Source of the DNA: Spirochaetota bacterium
GTDB taxonomy: Bacteria > Spirochaetota > UBA4802 > UBA5368
Length of the DNA: 64,000 nt
NCBI GenBank assembly: GCA_004297825.1
Contig: SCSX01000033.1
Span: forward strand, 113,601 to 177,600
Direction: 5' to 3'
Shown: piece after piece, positions 32,414 to 41,519 of the stretch
How the letters are laid out: every line of letters starts with the position of its first letter
Numbering within the stretch: the stretch's first letter is position 1
Program-made: the position numbers and the translations under genes
Notes under the pieces: model-generated
What the model was told of the DNA's origin: nothing
Databases searched by the model: none
The model's input: only the letters and a program-made list of their open reading frames with translations

Positions 32414-34477
32414 ATGTCGGAAATAGAGCTTAAAATAAAGAGCCGCGATCTCGATACGCTCATAAAGATAATTTCGTCGATAAACCCGTCCGCGGAAATC
32501 GACCTTATCCGGCGCGCGTACGAGTACGCCCAGAACTCGCACAAGGATCAGGTGCGGCTGTCCGGCGAGCCCTTCATCATACATCCCCTCGAGGTGGCCA
32601 TCATCCTCGCGAACCTCAAGCTGGATACGACGACCATCGCCGCCGCGCTGCTGCACGACGTGGTGGAGGACACCGAGGTCTCGCTCGAGATCCTGACCGA
32701 GCGCTTTGGCGAGGAGGTCGCGCTGCTCGTGGACGGGGTCACCAAGATATCGACCCTGAAAAAAAAGACCCGGTATAAGGAGGAAGTGAACAGCCTCCGC
32801 AAGATGCTCCTGGCGACAATCAAGGACGTGCGCGTGATCCTCATCAAGCTCGCGGACAAGCTCCACAACATGCGCACCATCATGTTCCAGCCCGAGTCGA
32901 AGCAGCGCATCATCGCGCGCGACGTGATGGATATCTATGCCCCGCTTGCCGGGAGGCTGGGCATTTCGCAGATGCGCGCGGACCTGGAGGATCTGGCCTT
33001 CCACGTCCTGCACCACGACGAGTACCACGAAATCGCGAACAAGGTTGCGCTGCGCAAGCACGAGATCGAGGATTTCATCGAGGACATCCGCTTCATCCTG
33101 TACCAGCAGCTGGAGCGGCTCAACGTGGGCGCGGAGATAACCGGGCGGGCGAAGCATTTCTACTCGATCTACCGGAAGATGCAGAACCAGAACAAGCCGT
33201 TCGAGGAGATCTTCGACATACGCGCGATCCGCATCATCACCGCGGAAGTGAAGGACTGCTACGGAATCCTGGGAATCATACACACCCTGTGGTCTCCGAT
33301 CACCTCGCGCTTCAAGGACTACGTGGCCGTGCCGAAATCGAACATGTACCAGTCGCTGCACACCACCGTGATAGGGCCGGACGGCCTGCCGCTCGAATTC
33401 CAGATCCGCACGTGGGAGATGCACGCCACGGCCGAAATGGGGATCGCGGCGCACTGGCTCTACAAGGAAGGGACCACGAGCGCGCGCCGGGAGCATATCA
33501 ACGTCTCGCTCCTCACCAGGCTTCGCAAGCTCGACTACGAGTCCCAGGAGTCCGGGTCAAGCCGCGAATTCATGAAAGAGCTCAAGATGGACCTCTACGA
33601 GGACGAGATCTTCGTGTTCACCCCCAAGGGAAAAATCGTGAAACTCGCCAAGGGCTCGACGCCGGTGGACTTCGCCTACGCGATCCATACCGAGGTGGGA
33701 AACCAGTGCGTGGGGGCGCGCATCAACAACCAGATGCTTCCCCTGAAAACCGAGCTCAAGAGCGGCGACATCGTGGATATCATCACGAGCAAGAAGGGTC
33801 ACCCCTCCGAGGCGTGGCTCAAGTTCGTGAAATCGTCCAACGCGCGCTACAAGATCCGCGCGTGGCAGCGGCGCGAGACGGACTTCGATCGCAAGGAGCA
33901 CGAGGCGCCCCCCAAACCGGCGGAGGAAGAGAAGAAGAAGCCCGAGAAAACGGCCGAGGTCTCCATTCCCGAGGCCGAGCTCATCAAGATAAAGAACATC
34001 GCCAGGCAGAAGCGCAGCTCCCTGAGCATAGACGGAACCTCGAATGTCCTCATCAAGCTCTCGCAATGCTGCCAGCCCATACCGGGCGACGATGTCGTGG
34101 GTTTCATCACTAGGGGCCGCGGTATCACCGTTCATAAGAAGAATTGCCCCTCACTCGCCCGGCTCAGCATCGAACGGGAGCGGTTCATCAACATCGTATG
34201 GGAAGGCTCGGGGAACACCTACCCCGTCAAGATCGCGATCCACGGCATAGACCGGCAGAATTTGCTGAAAGACATCGCGGACGAGATTGCCGCGTGCAAG
34301 ACCAATATACTCAAATTCGAGGCGAGCATCGTCTCGAAGGACAGCGCCGAATTCAAGCTCATCCTCGAGGTGAAGAGCATGGGCCACCTCAAGGAGGTCG
34401 TAACCCGGTTGAAGCGCATCAAGAACATCACCAACGTGTACAAGCTGAACGAAAAGGTTCTCATCAAGCAGCCATGA
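32414..34477 (+). CDS. Bifunctional (p)ppGpp synthetase/hydrolase Rel
   Basis: A 687-residue RelA/SpoT homologue, makes and degrades the stringent-response alarmone. Domains in order: HD hydrolase (about 30-190) with intact IHPLEVA and ALLHDVVEDT; synthetase (about 240-350) with YSIYRKM, the RFKDYVAVPKSN motif and YQSLHTTV; TGS (about 395-455, IFVFTPKGKIVKLAKGSTPV); helical and zinc-finger-like region with CCQPIPGD; C-terminal ACT (about 610-685). RFKD rather than EXDD, together with the complete HD site, indicates the bifunctional Rel type. Its stop overlaps the maf start by ATGA. Confidence 0.96.
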   Translation: MSEIELKIKSRDLDTLIKIISSINPSAEIDLIRRAYEYAQNSHKDQVRLSGEPFIIHPLEVAIILANLKLDTTTIAAALLHDVVEDTEVSLEILTERFGEEVALLVDGVTKISTLKKKTRYKEEVNSLRKMLLATIKDVRVILIKLADKLHNMRTIMFQPESKQRIIARDVMDIYAPLAGRLGISQMRADLEDLAFHVLHHDEYHEIANKVALRKHEIEDFIEDIRFILYQQLERLNVGAEITGRAKHFYSIYRKMQNQNKPFEEIFDIRAIRIITAEVKDCYGILGIIHTLWSPITSRFKDYVAVPKSNMYQSLHTTVIGPDGLPLEFQIRTWEMHATAEMGIAAHWLYKEGTTSARREHINVSLLTRLRKLDYESQESGSSREFMKELKMDLYEDEIFVFTPKGKIVKLAKGSTPVDFAYAIHTEVGNQCVGARINNQMLPLKTELKSGDIVDIITSKKGHPSEAWLKFVKSSNARYKIRAWQRRETDFDRKEHEAPPKPAEEEKKKPEKTAEVSIPEAELIKIKNIARQKRSSLSIDGTSNVLIKLSQCCQPIPGDDVVGFITRGRGITVHKKNCPSLARLSIERERFINIVWEGSGNTYPVKIAIHGIDRQNLLKDIADEIAACKTNILKFEASIVSKDSAEFKLILEVKSMGHLKEVVTRLKRIKNITNVYKLNEKVLIKQP

Positions 34478-35103
34478 GGGTCATCCTGGGCTCATCGTCG
34501 CCGCGAAGGCGCGCCCTCCTGAACGAACTGGGGATCGGGTTCGATACGCTTTCTCCGGATGCGGACGAGACCGCGCTCCCCGGGGAAACGCCCCGCGATT
34601 ACGCCGTTCGCGTCGCGCGCGCGAAGGCGGAATCGGCGCTCACAATACCCGATACCGGGCGGGAACCGGCGCTCCTGATAGCCTGCGACACGATCGTGAC
34701 GATCGACGGCGTCATCATCGGGAAGCCTGCTGACCGCGGGGACGCGCTGCGCATACTGGGCATGCTCGCCGGGAAAACCCATTCGGTGATAAGCGCGGTG
34801 GCGCTGGTCCGCGTGAACGGCCTTACGGAACTGCGCACCGGCGCCGAGGAATCACGCATCACCTTCAAGCCGCTCGGGCGGGAGGGCCTGGAGGCCTACC
34901 TGGACTCCATCCACTACATGGACAAGGCCGGGGCATACGCCGCGCAGGAGCATGGGAGGCATATTATAGAGAGAATCGAGGGTTCGGTCACGAACGTGAT
35001 AGGTTTCCCCCTGCGCCTGTTTTTCCGCATGCTCGCGGAGATGGGCGTCGCCGATGCGCTTTTGTCCCCTTCCCTGAAATACCACCCCGCACACCGGGCG
35101 TGA
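34474..35103 (+). CDS. maf: Maf-family nucleoside triphosphate pyrophosphatase
   Basis: A 209-residue house-cleaning enzyme that hydrolyses non-canonical or pyrimidine nucleoside triphosphates. Conserved blocks are the start VILGSSSPRRRALL, the metal site DADET, ACDTIVTIDGVIIGKP, MLAGKTHSVISAVAL, and YMDKAGAYAAQEHG. The ATG lies within the rel stop (ATGA), so translation is coupled to rel. The last 20 residues extend past the usual end. Confidence 0.93.
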   Translation: MRVILGSSSPRRRALLNELGIGFDTLSPDADETALPGETPRDYAVRVARAKAESALTIPDTGREPALLIACDTIVTIDGVIIGKPADRGDALRILGMLAGKTHSVISAVALVRVNGLTELRTGAEESRITFKPLGREGLEAYLDSIHYMDKAGAYAAQEHGRHIIERIEGSVTNVIGFPLRLFFRMLAEMGVADALLSPSLKYHPAHRA

Positions 35104-35242
35104 ATTCGTGCCTCTCCTGCCGGGAACCGTGCAACCTTCCGCGTGTAAATTTATTGACGGCCCCCGGCCGGATGCGGTATGTTTCGTATGTTCAGCGCGC
35201 AATCGAGGAAGGAATATTACAAATTGAAGCCAGGTGGGGCAT

Positions 35243-35776
35243 ATGTCCAATAGAAAGAAATACGTGGTCGATAAAAAATTCCAGCTGAAGACCGTTTTTT
35301 CCATCCTGGGGATGATCGTATTTGCCGGGGTCCTCATCATGACGGCAATAGGCGTCACTATCGCCTTCAATAACGAGCGGCTTAATAACGTGATCGTGAT
35401 CCACAGCAATGTCGTCGATGCGCTCATCACCTATGCGCAGGACGCCCCCGCCGCGGGAGACAATCCCGCGATAAAGAACGCCTCGAAGATTCATGCGCAA
35501 AATATCGATACCATAAACAAGATTCTTTTCAGAAATAACCTTATGCTGCTCGTGATAATCGCCGTCATCTTCGCCCTGACCCTAATGACCTTTTTCATGC
35601 TCATTCGCATGACCCATCGCATCTCCGGCCCCGCGATGGTGATTTCCGACCATATCCGAACCATAATTGCCGGTAAATACCCGAATGTGAGGCCCCTGCG
35701 CGAGGACGACGAGCTGCAGGAGCTCAATGGTCTCGTCAAGGAGATGGTGGAGAAGCTCAAGGAAAGACAGGGGTAG
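35243..35776 (+). CDS. Two-helix membrane protein with HAMP-like domain
   Basis: A 177-residue protein. Transmembrane helix 1 (VFSILGMIVFAGVLIMTAIGV) and helix 2 (NLMLLVIIAVIFALTLMTFFML) flank a short helical extracytoplasmic loop of about 55 residues. A HAMP-like region (RMTHRISGPAMVISDHI ... LREDDELQELNGLV) ends the protein, with no kinase, cyclase or methyl-accepting output. The ATG at 35243 has AGGTGG upstream; a GTG three codons earlier is an alternative. It may partner with a separate output protein. Monocistronic as far as can be seen. Confidence 0.8.
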   Translation: MSNRKKYVVDKKFQLKTVFSILGMIVFAGVLIMTAIGVTIAFNNERLNNVIVIHSNVVDALITYAQDAPAAGDNPAIKNASKIHAQNIDTINKILFRNNLMLLVIIAVIFALTLMTFFMLIRMTHRISGPAMVISDHIRTIIAGKYPNVRPLREDDELQELNGLVKEMVEKLKERQG

Positions 35777-35869
35777 CAGGGCTCACCCGGCGGAATCCAT
35801 CGCCCGCGGGACGGCAAAAATCTTCTTGAAAAATATCGGACCCTCGAATAGGAAGTCATCTGTCGCCAT

Positions 35870-35941
35870 GCGGGCGTAATTCAGTGGTAGAATGTCAGCT
35901 TCCCAAGCTGAACGTCGTGGGTTCGAGTCCCATCGCCCGCT
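35870..35941 (+). tRNA. tRNA-Gly (anticodon CCC)
   Basis: Acceptor GCGGGCG/CGCCCGC, D-arm with TTCAGTGGTAGAA, anticodon stem TCAGC/GCTGA around loop TTCCCAA (anticodon CCC), T-loop GGTTCGAGTCC. Discriminator T; CCA is not encoded. It lies 28 bases before the cysteine synthase start on the same strand. Confidence 0.95.
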
Positions 35942-35968
35942 CATAATGATTCAATTCAGGCATACCCA

Positions 35969-36907
35969 ATGAAGACACTCGGAAAAAAACTGGAAGCCGG
36001 CGGGGTGCTGGCGGCAATAGGCAACACCCCCCTCATTAAAATGCGCAACATCTCGCCGGGGAACGCCGTCCGGATCCTCGCCAAGTTCGAGGGCGCCAAT
36101 CCCGGGGGCTCCATCAAGGACCGTCCCGCGCTCTACATGCTCCGGCACGCGATAGAGAGCGGGGAGCTCACCCCGGACAAGGTCATCCTGGAGCCCACGA
36201 GCGGGAACACCGGCATAGGGCTCGCGATGGTGGGTGTCGCGCTGGGATACAAGGTCAAGCTCTGCATGCCGCAATGCGTAAGCATGGAGCGCAGGAGCAC
36301 GCTGGAGGCGTTCGGGGCCGAGCTGGTCCTCACCCCCGGATGCGAGGGCACCGACGGCGCGATCATCAAGGCGCGCGAAATGCTCGCGGAAAACCCTTCG
36401 ATCTACTATATGCCCGACCAGTTCTCCAACCCGCAGAACATACTGTCTCATTACGAGACCACCGCGGCCGAGATAATCGAACAGACGGGCGGCAGCATCG
36501 CCGCCTTTGTCGCGGGGCTGGGAACCACGGGCACCATCATGGGGATTTCGCGGCGACTACGCGAGTTCAATCCCGATATACGGATCTTCGCCGTCGAACC
36601 GGTTTTAGGCCACACGATCCAGGGACTCAAGAACATGAGCGAGAGCATCGTGCCCGCCATCTACGAGCCGTCGGCGATCGACGAGATCATCACGGTGGGC
36701 GACGAGGAGGCGTTTGGCGCCTGCCGCGATCTCGCGGCGCGCGAGGGTCTGTTCTGCGGCATGTCAAGCGGTGCGGCGCTGGCGGGGGCGCTCAGGGTGG
36801 CGCGCAAATTCACGAGCGGGAACGTCGTCACCGTGTTCCCGGATCGCGGGGACCGCTACCTGTCCACTTCGCTCTACAAGTCGATCTGCGCGAAATGCCC
36901 GCCTTAA
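35969..36907 (+). CDS. Cysteine synthase family protein (CysK/CysM)
   Basis: A PLP enzyme that makes cysteine from O-acetylserine (or a related activated serine) and sulfide. The N-terminus IGNTPLIKMRNI, PLP lysine in NPGGSIKDRPA, TSGNTGIGLA loop, GLGTTGTIMGISRRLRE phosphate cup and the C-terminal GMSSGAALAGAL and FPDRGDRYLST are present. GGSIKDRPA and a closing CAKCP favour the CysM-like side of the family. Length 312. It follows tRNA-Gly and may share its transcript. Confidence 0.93.
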   Translation: MKTLGKKLEAGGVLAAIGNTPLIKMRNISPGNAVRILAKFEGANPGGSIKDRPALYMLRHAIESGELTPDKVILEPTSGNTGIGLAMVGVALGYKVKLCMPQCVSMERRSTLEAFGAELVLTPGCEGTDGAIIKAREMLAENPSIYYMPDQFSNPQNILSHYETTAAEIIEQTGGSIAAFVAGLGTTGTIMGISRRLREFNPDIRIFAVEPVLGHTIQGLKNMSESIVPAIYEPSAIDEIITVGDEEAFGACRDLAAREGLFCGMSSGAALAGALRVARKFTSGNVVTVFPDRGDRYLSTSLYKSICAKCPP

Positions 36908-37069
36908 GCTTTGCTGTCTTTGTCACGCCCTGAGAAACTTATAGTTTTCACCCGGAGAAGGATATTCACATTCTTAAAAGTGGAGTGCGATTGAATCGTG
37001 CTCCGGAGAGAATAGGCGTGGATGGGCGCACCTCGCCCCTGATGTGGCGTGCGTGCGGAGGTGTGATGC

Positions 37070-37549
37070 TTAATGCGAGGGCGTGCGGCGGAGTATTTTG
37101 GTGGGTGAGGCTCTTGTAGGGTGGTTTTCGGTGTCTCCCCAGTAGAATTCCCAGCACAAAATGCCCCCTGCGCTCCTCCTGCCGATGGCATACTGGGGGA
37201 GCCGAACATAATTATGCCTTCCGGCTGAATCGTGCAGCAGCTCGTGCAGGTAGCGCTTCGTCGCGATGGCTACCAGATGCGAGACCGAGAACCGGCTCAA
37301 CTTACGGAAATCCGAAGCGAACTCATTCTCGTTCTTCCTGAAGCGAATAGGAAAGCAATGCCACCTCTTCCTGGGGTCACGAGGCTGATACCTCACCAAA
37401 GTAAACCCTCCCTGAAACCGATCAATATCGCGCAGAACGCGCTTCAGAAGCATGATGACGACAGCCTGGCGGCTTGTTTTGAGCTTTGCCGCGGCAAGGG
37501 CAATATTCACGTAGACGATGTGGCTCATGTTTATAGAAGTGCGAAGCAT
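37070..37549 (-). CDS. Orphan protein, possibly a spirochaete-restricted family
   Basis: A 159-residue basic protein. GGAGG seven bases before the ATG at 37549 fixes the start and is the best evidence for a real gene. The body contains SRQAVVIMLLKRVL, RWHCFPIRFRKNENEF, a helical LSRFSVSHLVAIATKRYLHELL and CWEFYWGDTEN. I have a vague recollection of similar multicopy proteins in spirochaete genomes but cannot name a family. The C-terminal 20 residues look unstructured. The surrounding 36908-37755 stretch is less GC-rich than its neighbours and holds no other convincing gene, hinting at a recent arrival. Confidence 0.55.
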   Translation of the reverse strand: MLRTSINMSHIVYVNIALAAAKLKTSRQAVVIMLLKRVLRDIDRFQGGFTLVRYQPRDPRKRWHCFPIRFRKNENEFASDFRKLSRFSVSHLVAIATKRYLHELLHDSAGRHNYVRLPQYAIGRRSAGGILCWEFYWGDTENHPTRASPTKILRRTPSH

Positions 37550-37755
37550 TCCGTATCCTCCGGGACAAAACTGAGCGTCCAAAGTGAATACGAATGGGGA
37601 ATGGAAAATATGAACGGTTTCCTGCGCCCCATGTCAATTACCGAAAATTAATTCACATCGACGGGGCACCCTCATGAAAGACAAAACTGATTGTACTTTT
37701 GCCCCCGCCGCCCTACCCTTGTCCGTCGCGCGAGTCTACGACGGCAGGCCAAAAG

Positions 37756-38994
37756 ATGACGAAACCGGACCCAGCACCCCCATCGGATCGCTCGACCGTA
37801 AAGATACCCCTGCTCTTTATGCTCTATCTGTCCCAGGGACTTCCCTTCGGGTTTCAGACCATCGCGCTTCCCCTTTACCTCCGCGCCGAGGGCGTTTCGC
37901 TTGCGTCGATAGGGCTCGCGGGCGCACTCTCGCTCCCCTGGATGCTCAAGGCGATCTGGGCGCCGCTCGTGGACCGGTGGAGCATTCCCGGCCTTGGCCG
38001 CAGAAGGTCATGGATTCTTCCCATGCAGGCCTTCATGATCGCGGCGATGCTCTCCGGCGCCTGGGCCGATCCCTCCACAAACCTGGGTTTTCTCCTCGCA
38101 TGCGTTTTCCTCATGAACCTGTTCGCCGCCACGCAGGATATCGCGGTGGACGGCCTTGCCGTCGATATCCTGGGAGCGAAAGTCCTTGGTCACGGAAACG
38201 CGGCGCAGGTCGTGGGATACAAGGCCGGGATGCTCCTCTCCGGCGGGCTGCTGGTGTGGCTCTCCTCGTACTATGGGTGGCGGGGCCTTTTCATGCTCAT
38301 GGCCGCGGTGGCGCTCATCCCCTTCACCATGATCGCGTTTTACCGCGAGGGAAATCCGGACTACGCCTCCCCCGCCCCGCGGATCGATCTCAGTGCGATA
38401 CTTGCGCGCGCCGGCGCGGCCCTGCGCGCACGGGATGCGTGGAGGCTGCTGCTCTTCATCGCAACCTACAAGCTGGGCGAGGTGATGATTGACGCGATGT
38501 TCAAGCCTTTCCTGGTAGACAGCGGTTTCACCCCGCAGACGATCGGTCTGTGGATGGGGACGTACGGGATGGCGGCTTCGATCGGGGGCTCGCTCGCGGG
38601 GGGTCTTCTCTCATCGCGGATGGGCGTGTTCAGGGGACTGGCGATATCGGCCCTCCTCCGGATTTTTCCGCTCGCGATGGAGTGGTGGCTTTCCCTCGGG
38701 GTTCCGGGTTCGTCGCAGGTGATAGCCGTCACCCTCGCCGAGCATTTTTTCGGGGGCATGCTCACGACCGCGCTCTTCGCCTACATGATGTCCCGGGTCG
38801 ACCGTACCATTGGCGCGACGCATTATACTATACTCGCGAGCGTCGAGGTTTTCGGCAAATCCCCGGGCTCGTGGGCGTCCGGGTTCCTGGCAGAGCGGCT
38901 GGGTTATTCAGGGCTCTTCGGGCTGGGGACGATCATTTCGGTGGGGACGCTGGGATTGCTCTGGGGGTTGAAAAAGGACGCCAGTCGCAGCTAG
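37756..38994 (+). CDS. AmpG-like MFS transporter
   Basis: A 412-residue major facilitator with about twelve hydrophobic segments. The opening LLFMLYLSQGLPFGFQTIALP, and the loop LPWMLKAIWAPLVDRW followed by GRRRSWI and ATQDIAVDGLAVDIL, are characteristic of the AmpG/acetyl-CoA-transporter branch. AmpG imports GlcNAc-anhydromuropeptides for cell-wall recycling; whether this one does so is inferred only from similarity. The ATG at 37756 (AGG eight bases upstream) is preferred over an earlier in-frame start. The final TAG shares CTAG (38991-38994) with the stop of the opposing gene. Confidence 0.88.
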   Translation: MTKPDPAPPSDRSTVKIPLLFMLYLSQGLPFGFQTIALPLYLRAEGVSLASIGLAGALSLPWMLKAIWAPLVDRWSIPGLGRRRSWILPMQAFMIAAMLSGAWADPSTNLGFLLACVFLMNLFAATQDIAVDGLAVDILGAKVLGHGNAAQVVGYKAGMLLSGGLLVWLSSYYGWRGLFMLMAAVALIPFTMIAFYREGNPDYASPAPRIDLSAILARAGAALRARDAWRLLLFIATYKLGEVMIDAMFKPFLVDSGFTPQTIGLWMGTYGMAASIGGSLAGGLLSSRMGVFRGLAISALLRIFPLAMEWWLSLGVPGSSQVIAVTLAEHFFGGMLTTALFAYMMSRVDRTIGATHYTILASVEVFGKSPGSWASGFLAERLGYSGLFGLGTIISVGTLGLLWGLKKDASRS

Positions 38995-41405
38995 TCCATG
39001 AAAGCCCCGATAAGGTTCCGGATCCTGTAGCGGGCATGGCTCGCGAAAAACGATATGCGCGTGCCGAACCCGAGCCCGGCGACCGAGAGCGCCATGCCCA
39101 CGAGGGTGATTGAAACGAGCGCCCGGTAGCGTTCGAGCCTCTTCAGCACGTCGTCCGCCGCGGCAAGCACCGGCGAGCGCTCTCCCCGATACCGTATCTC
39201 GAAGCGCGCATATACGGGCGCGGTCCACGCGAATGTTTTCTGCCCATAGCGGGTGACCTGGTAACGCGCCCGTGCCGATATAACGTACGTCCCGTCATCG
39301 AGACCCTTCAGGTTCAGTATGTTTCCCTTCTGGCTGACGCGCTCGCCGGGATCGCGTTTTTCGAAATCGAGGGCCACCACGAATCCGGCGAGGTCCTCCT
39401 CCGGGATGTTCTTCACCGCAAGGAGCGCGTCGAACGAATTCCGGCCGAAGGGTTCGGCGGGATCGAACGGGAACTCGATGCCCAGTCCCGGTTCGGGGGG
39501 CGCGAACACCGGCAGCACGAACTGGCCCTTCTGCTCGAAGCCCCGGGCGAGCCTCTCGTAGTAAGCCCTGTCGAGCTTTTCGGCGCGGTTGACGATGATC
39601 TCGTAACTCGCCGTGCGGCTGGCCGTGTTGAGCTTGTCGAGCGCCTCCACCGTGAAAAAATAGCGGCCGTCGTCGAGGTCGCTGAAGGCGGCCTCGAAAC
39701 TGGTGGTAAAGGTATCGGGCTGTTTCGCCTCACCGCTCGCGAAGGAATAGAGAAAGCCCTTGAGGCGCACACGGTCGTGATCCTCGATCGACCATTTGAA
39801 CAGCGGCGAGCGCGACGGCGCGACTTTCGCCTCGGGGTGCGTCGAGGAAACGACCACCGGCATGGGGATCTGGTTCCTGCTCACCTGCAGCTTGTAGTGC
39901 ACGGTGCGCGAGTAATTGTTCGCACCGTCGATCGCGCGTATGTGGAAATAGGTTACGCCGTCGTCCAGGTCCCTGACCAGGAAGTTCCTGGCGTTGCCCT
40001 CGATCGTGGACACGGGCGGGATGAAGTCCGGTAGTGCGTTCACGTAGACGGCATAACCCTTGATCCCCGACTCATCGGCGGGGGGCGCCCACTCTATGAG
40101 CGCCTCGGTATTGCGCGTCCAGACGGCCTCCGGGTGGGTGCGGGAGTAAAGCACGGGCGGCTCGACATACACGTCCGAATATTTCGCGATGACGCGGGTG
40201 TCCTCCTCCCACATGGCGATGATGCGGCTGGAGGTCGCCACGCCCACGGGCTTGCGCGCCGATACGCCAGGCTGGCTGATCACGGCCTCGTCCGGGGCGA
40301 AGTCCCTTTCCGCGATACGGTACTTTCTCGCCGAGATTCCCGGCTTGATCTCGCGGCTGTCGTACCACATCACGACAATCTCGTCGTTTGCGGGCGGGAA
40401 GATGACGGGGGAGTAGCAGTTCGCCTTGGCGAGCGACACGGTCACCGGGGGTTCGTCCCAGTTCTCGCCGTAGTCGCGTCCCCTGAGCATCTTGATGGAC
40501 CACGCGCGATCGTCGTTGTTCTGGTACACGCAATAGACAGTGTCGCGGTACACCATGATTGAGGGCGACGCGTCGTTCGCGTTGCTCCTGGTGATCTTGG
40601 TGAAGGAGCTCCAGCTGCTCCCGTAGTTGCCCGATTTCATGAAATAGAGGTCATCGGAAAGCACCTGGAAGCGCTCTTCCTTCCCCTGCCACACCAGGAA
40701 GATGTAGCTTCCCGCCGTCGTGATGGCGGGAAAGAACGCGCCCCTGAGCACGCTCGAGCTCGCAAGGACCTCCGGTTCCTCGAAGAGGATGTCCTTCGTA
40801 TTGACCGAGTGAAAGAGGTTGAACACGTTTTTCCTGAAGCCGTGGTAGAAGACGTGCAGCGTTCCCCGATCATCGTAGAGCGCCTGCGGGAGAAACTCCA
40901 TCTCGGTATGAAGGACCAGCCTTTCCGGCGAGGACCAAGTCGCCCCCCAGTCGGTGCTGCGGGAGAGAAAGATGCGGCTGTTCATATCGTCCTTGAAAAT
41001 GTTCTGCCACATCACCGCGATATGCCCCGAGGGCGATATCGATACGTGGGGGTGGTGGTCCACCTCCTGGTCCACCGGGGAAATGAGCCTTGGCGGGATG
41101 AAATTCGCGCCCTCGTTGAACGAAAGCGTAATATAGATATTGTTTGCCTTTCCGTCGGAGCCCTCGTACACCGCCGCGATGAAGTTGCCCCGTGAGGCCA
41201 TCTTGATATTGCGGGCGATCACACCCGGCGGCGATACCGGGAAGCTCTTCTCCCAGCCCACCGGGTAGGTCTCGACGACCGTTATGGAAAACACCGCGAT
41301 CACCGTGAGCGAAACGACCGCGATTCCCAGGGCGGACCAGAGGTATTCGCGCATGTACGCGTGCCGGAAATAGTACATCAGTATGTTCGATAATACCCGC
41401 GCCAT
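38991..41405 (-). CDS. Large BNR/sialidase-like and Fn3 membrane protein
   Basis: An 804-residue protein with a transmembrane helix near each end (about 24-44, LGIAVVSLTVIAVFSITVV; about 760-780, ALVSITLVGMALSVAGLGF). Residues 60 to about 425 contain repeated BNR-type strands (IFLSRSTDWGATWSSPE, LYFMKSGNYGSSWSSF, MLRGRDYGENWDEP) of a sialidase-like beta-propeller; I see no catalytic sialidase set. Two Fn3-like modules follow (about 430-520, 525-620). Its role is probably ligand binding in the periplasm or on the surface. AGGGGA precedes the ATG. Confidence 0.82.
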   Translation of the reverse strand: MARVLSNILMYYFRHAYMREYLWSALGIAVVSLTVIAVFSITVVETYPVGWEKSFPVSPPGVIARNIKMASRGNFIAAVYEGSDGKANNIYITLSFNEGANFIPPRLISPVDQEVDHHPHVSISPSGHIAVMWQNIFKDDMNSRIFLSRSTDWGATWSSPERLVLHTEMEFLPQALYDDRGTLHVFYHGFRKNVFNLFHSVNTKDILFEEPEVLASSSVLRGAFFPAITTAGSYIFLVWQGKEERFQVLSDDLYFMKSGNYGSSWSSFTKITRSNANDASPSIMVYRDTVYCVYQNNDDRAWSIKMLRGRDYGENWDEPPVTVSLAKANCYSPVIFPPANDEIVVMWYDSREIKPGISARKYRIAERDFAPDEAVISQPGVSARKPVGVATSSRIIAMWEEDTRVIAKYSDVYVEPPVLYSRTHPEAVWTRNTEALIEWAPPADESGIKGYAVYVNALPDFIPPVSTIEGNARNFLVRDLDDGVTYFHIRAIDGANNYSRTVHYKLQVSRNQIPMPVVVSSTHPEAKVAPSRSPLFKWSIEDHDRVRLKGFLYSFASGEAKQPDTFTTSFEAAFSDLDDGRYFFTVEALDKLNTASRTASYEIIVNRAEKLDRAYYERLARGFEQKGQFVLPVFAPPEPGLGIEFPFDPAEPFGRNSFDALLAVKNIPEEDLAGFVVALDFEKRDPGERVSQKGNILNLKGLDDGTYVISARARYQVTRYGQKTFAWTAPVYARFEIRYRGERSPVLAAADDVLKRLERYRALVSITLVGMALSVAGLGFGTRISFFASHARYRIRNLIGAFMD

Positions 41406-41519
41406 CGACGTCCCCTGTTATTATCATCGACACGGAAGGGACACCTGTCAACCACACCGGAAAATTTTTATTGCAGCGTGGGCCCCGGCAGGGTATACGT
41501 GTATCTGTCCCCGGAAACC

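Noticed and set aside
32240..33496. A 418-codon minus-strand frame opposite rel, which would supply a gene for the orphan terminator
   Set aside because: It is a shadow of rel and lacks any family motif; the terminator is better explained by a short RNA or attenuation.
37232..37651. A 139-codon plus-strand frame opposite the orphan gene
   Set aside because: No convincing ribosome binding site, whereas the minus-strand frame has GGAGG at the right distance.
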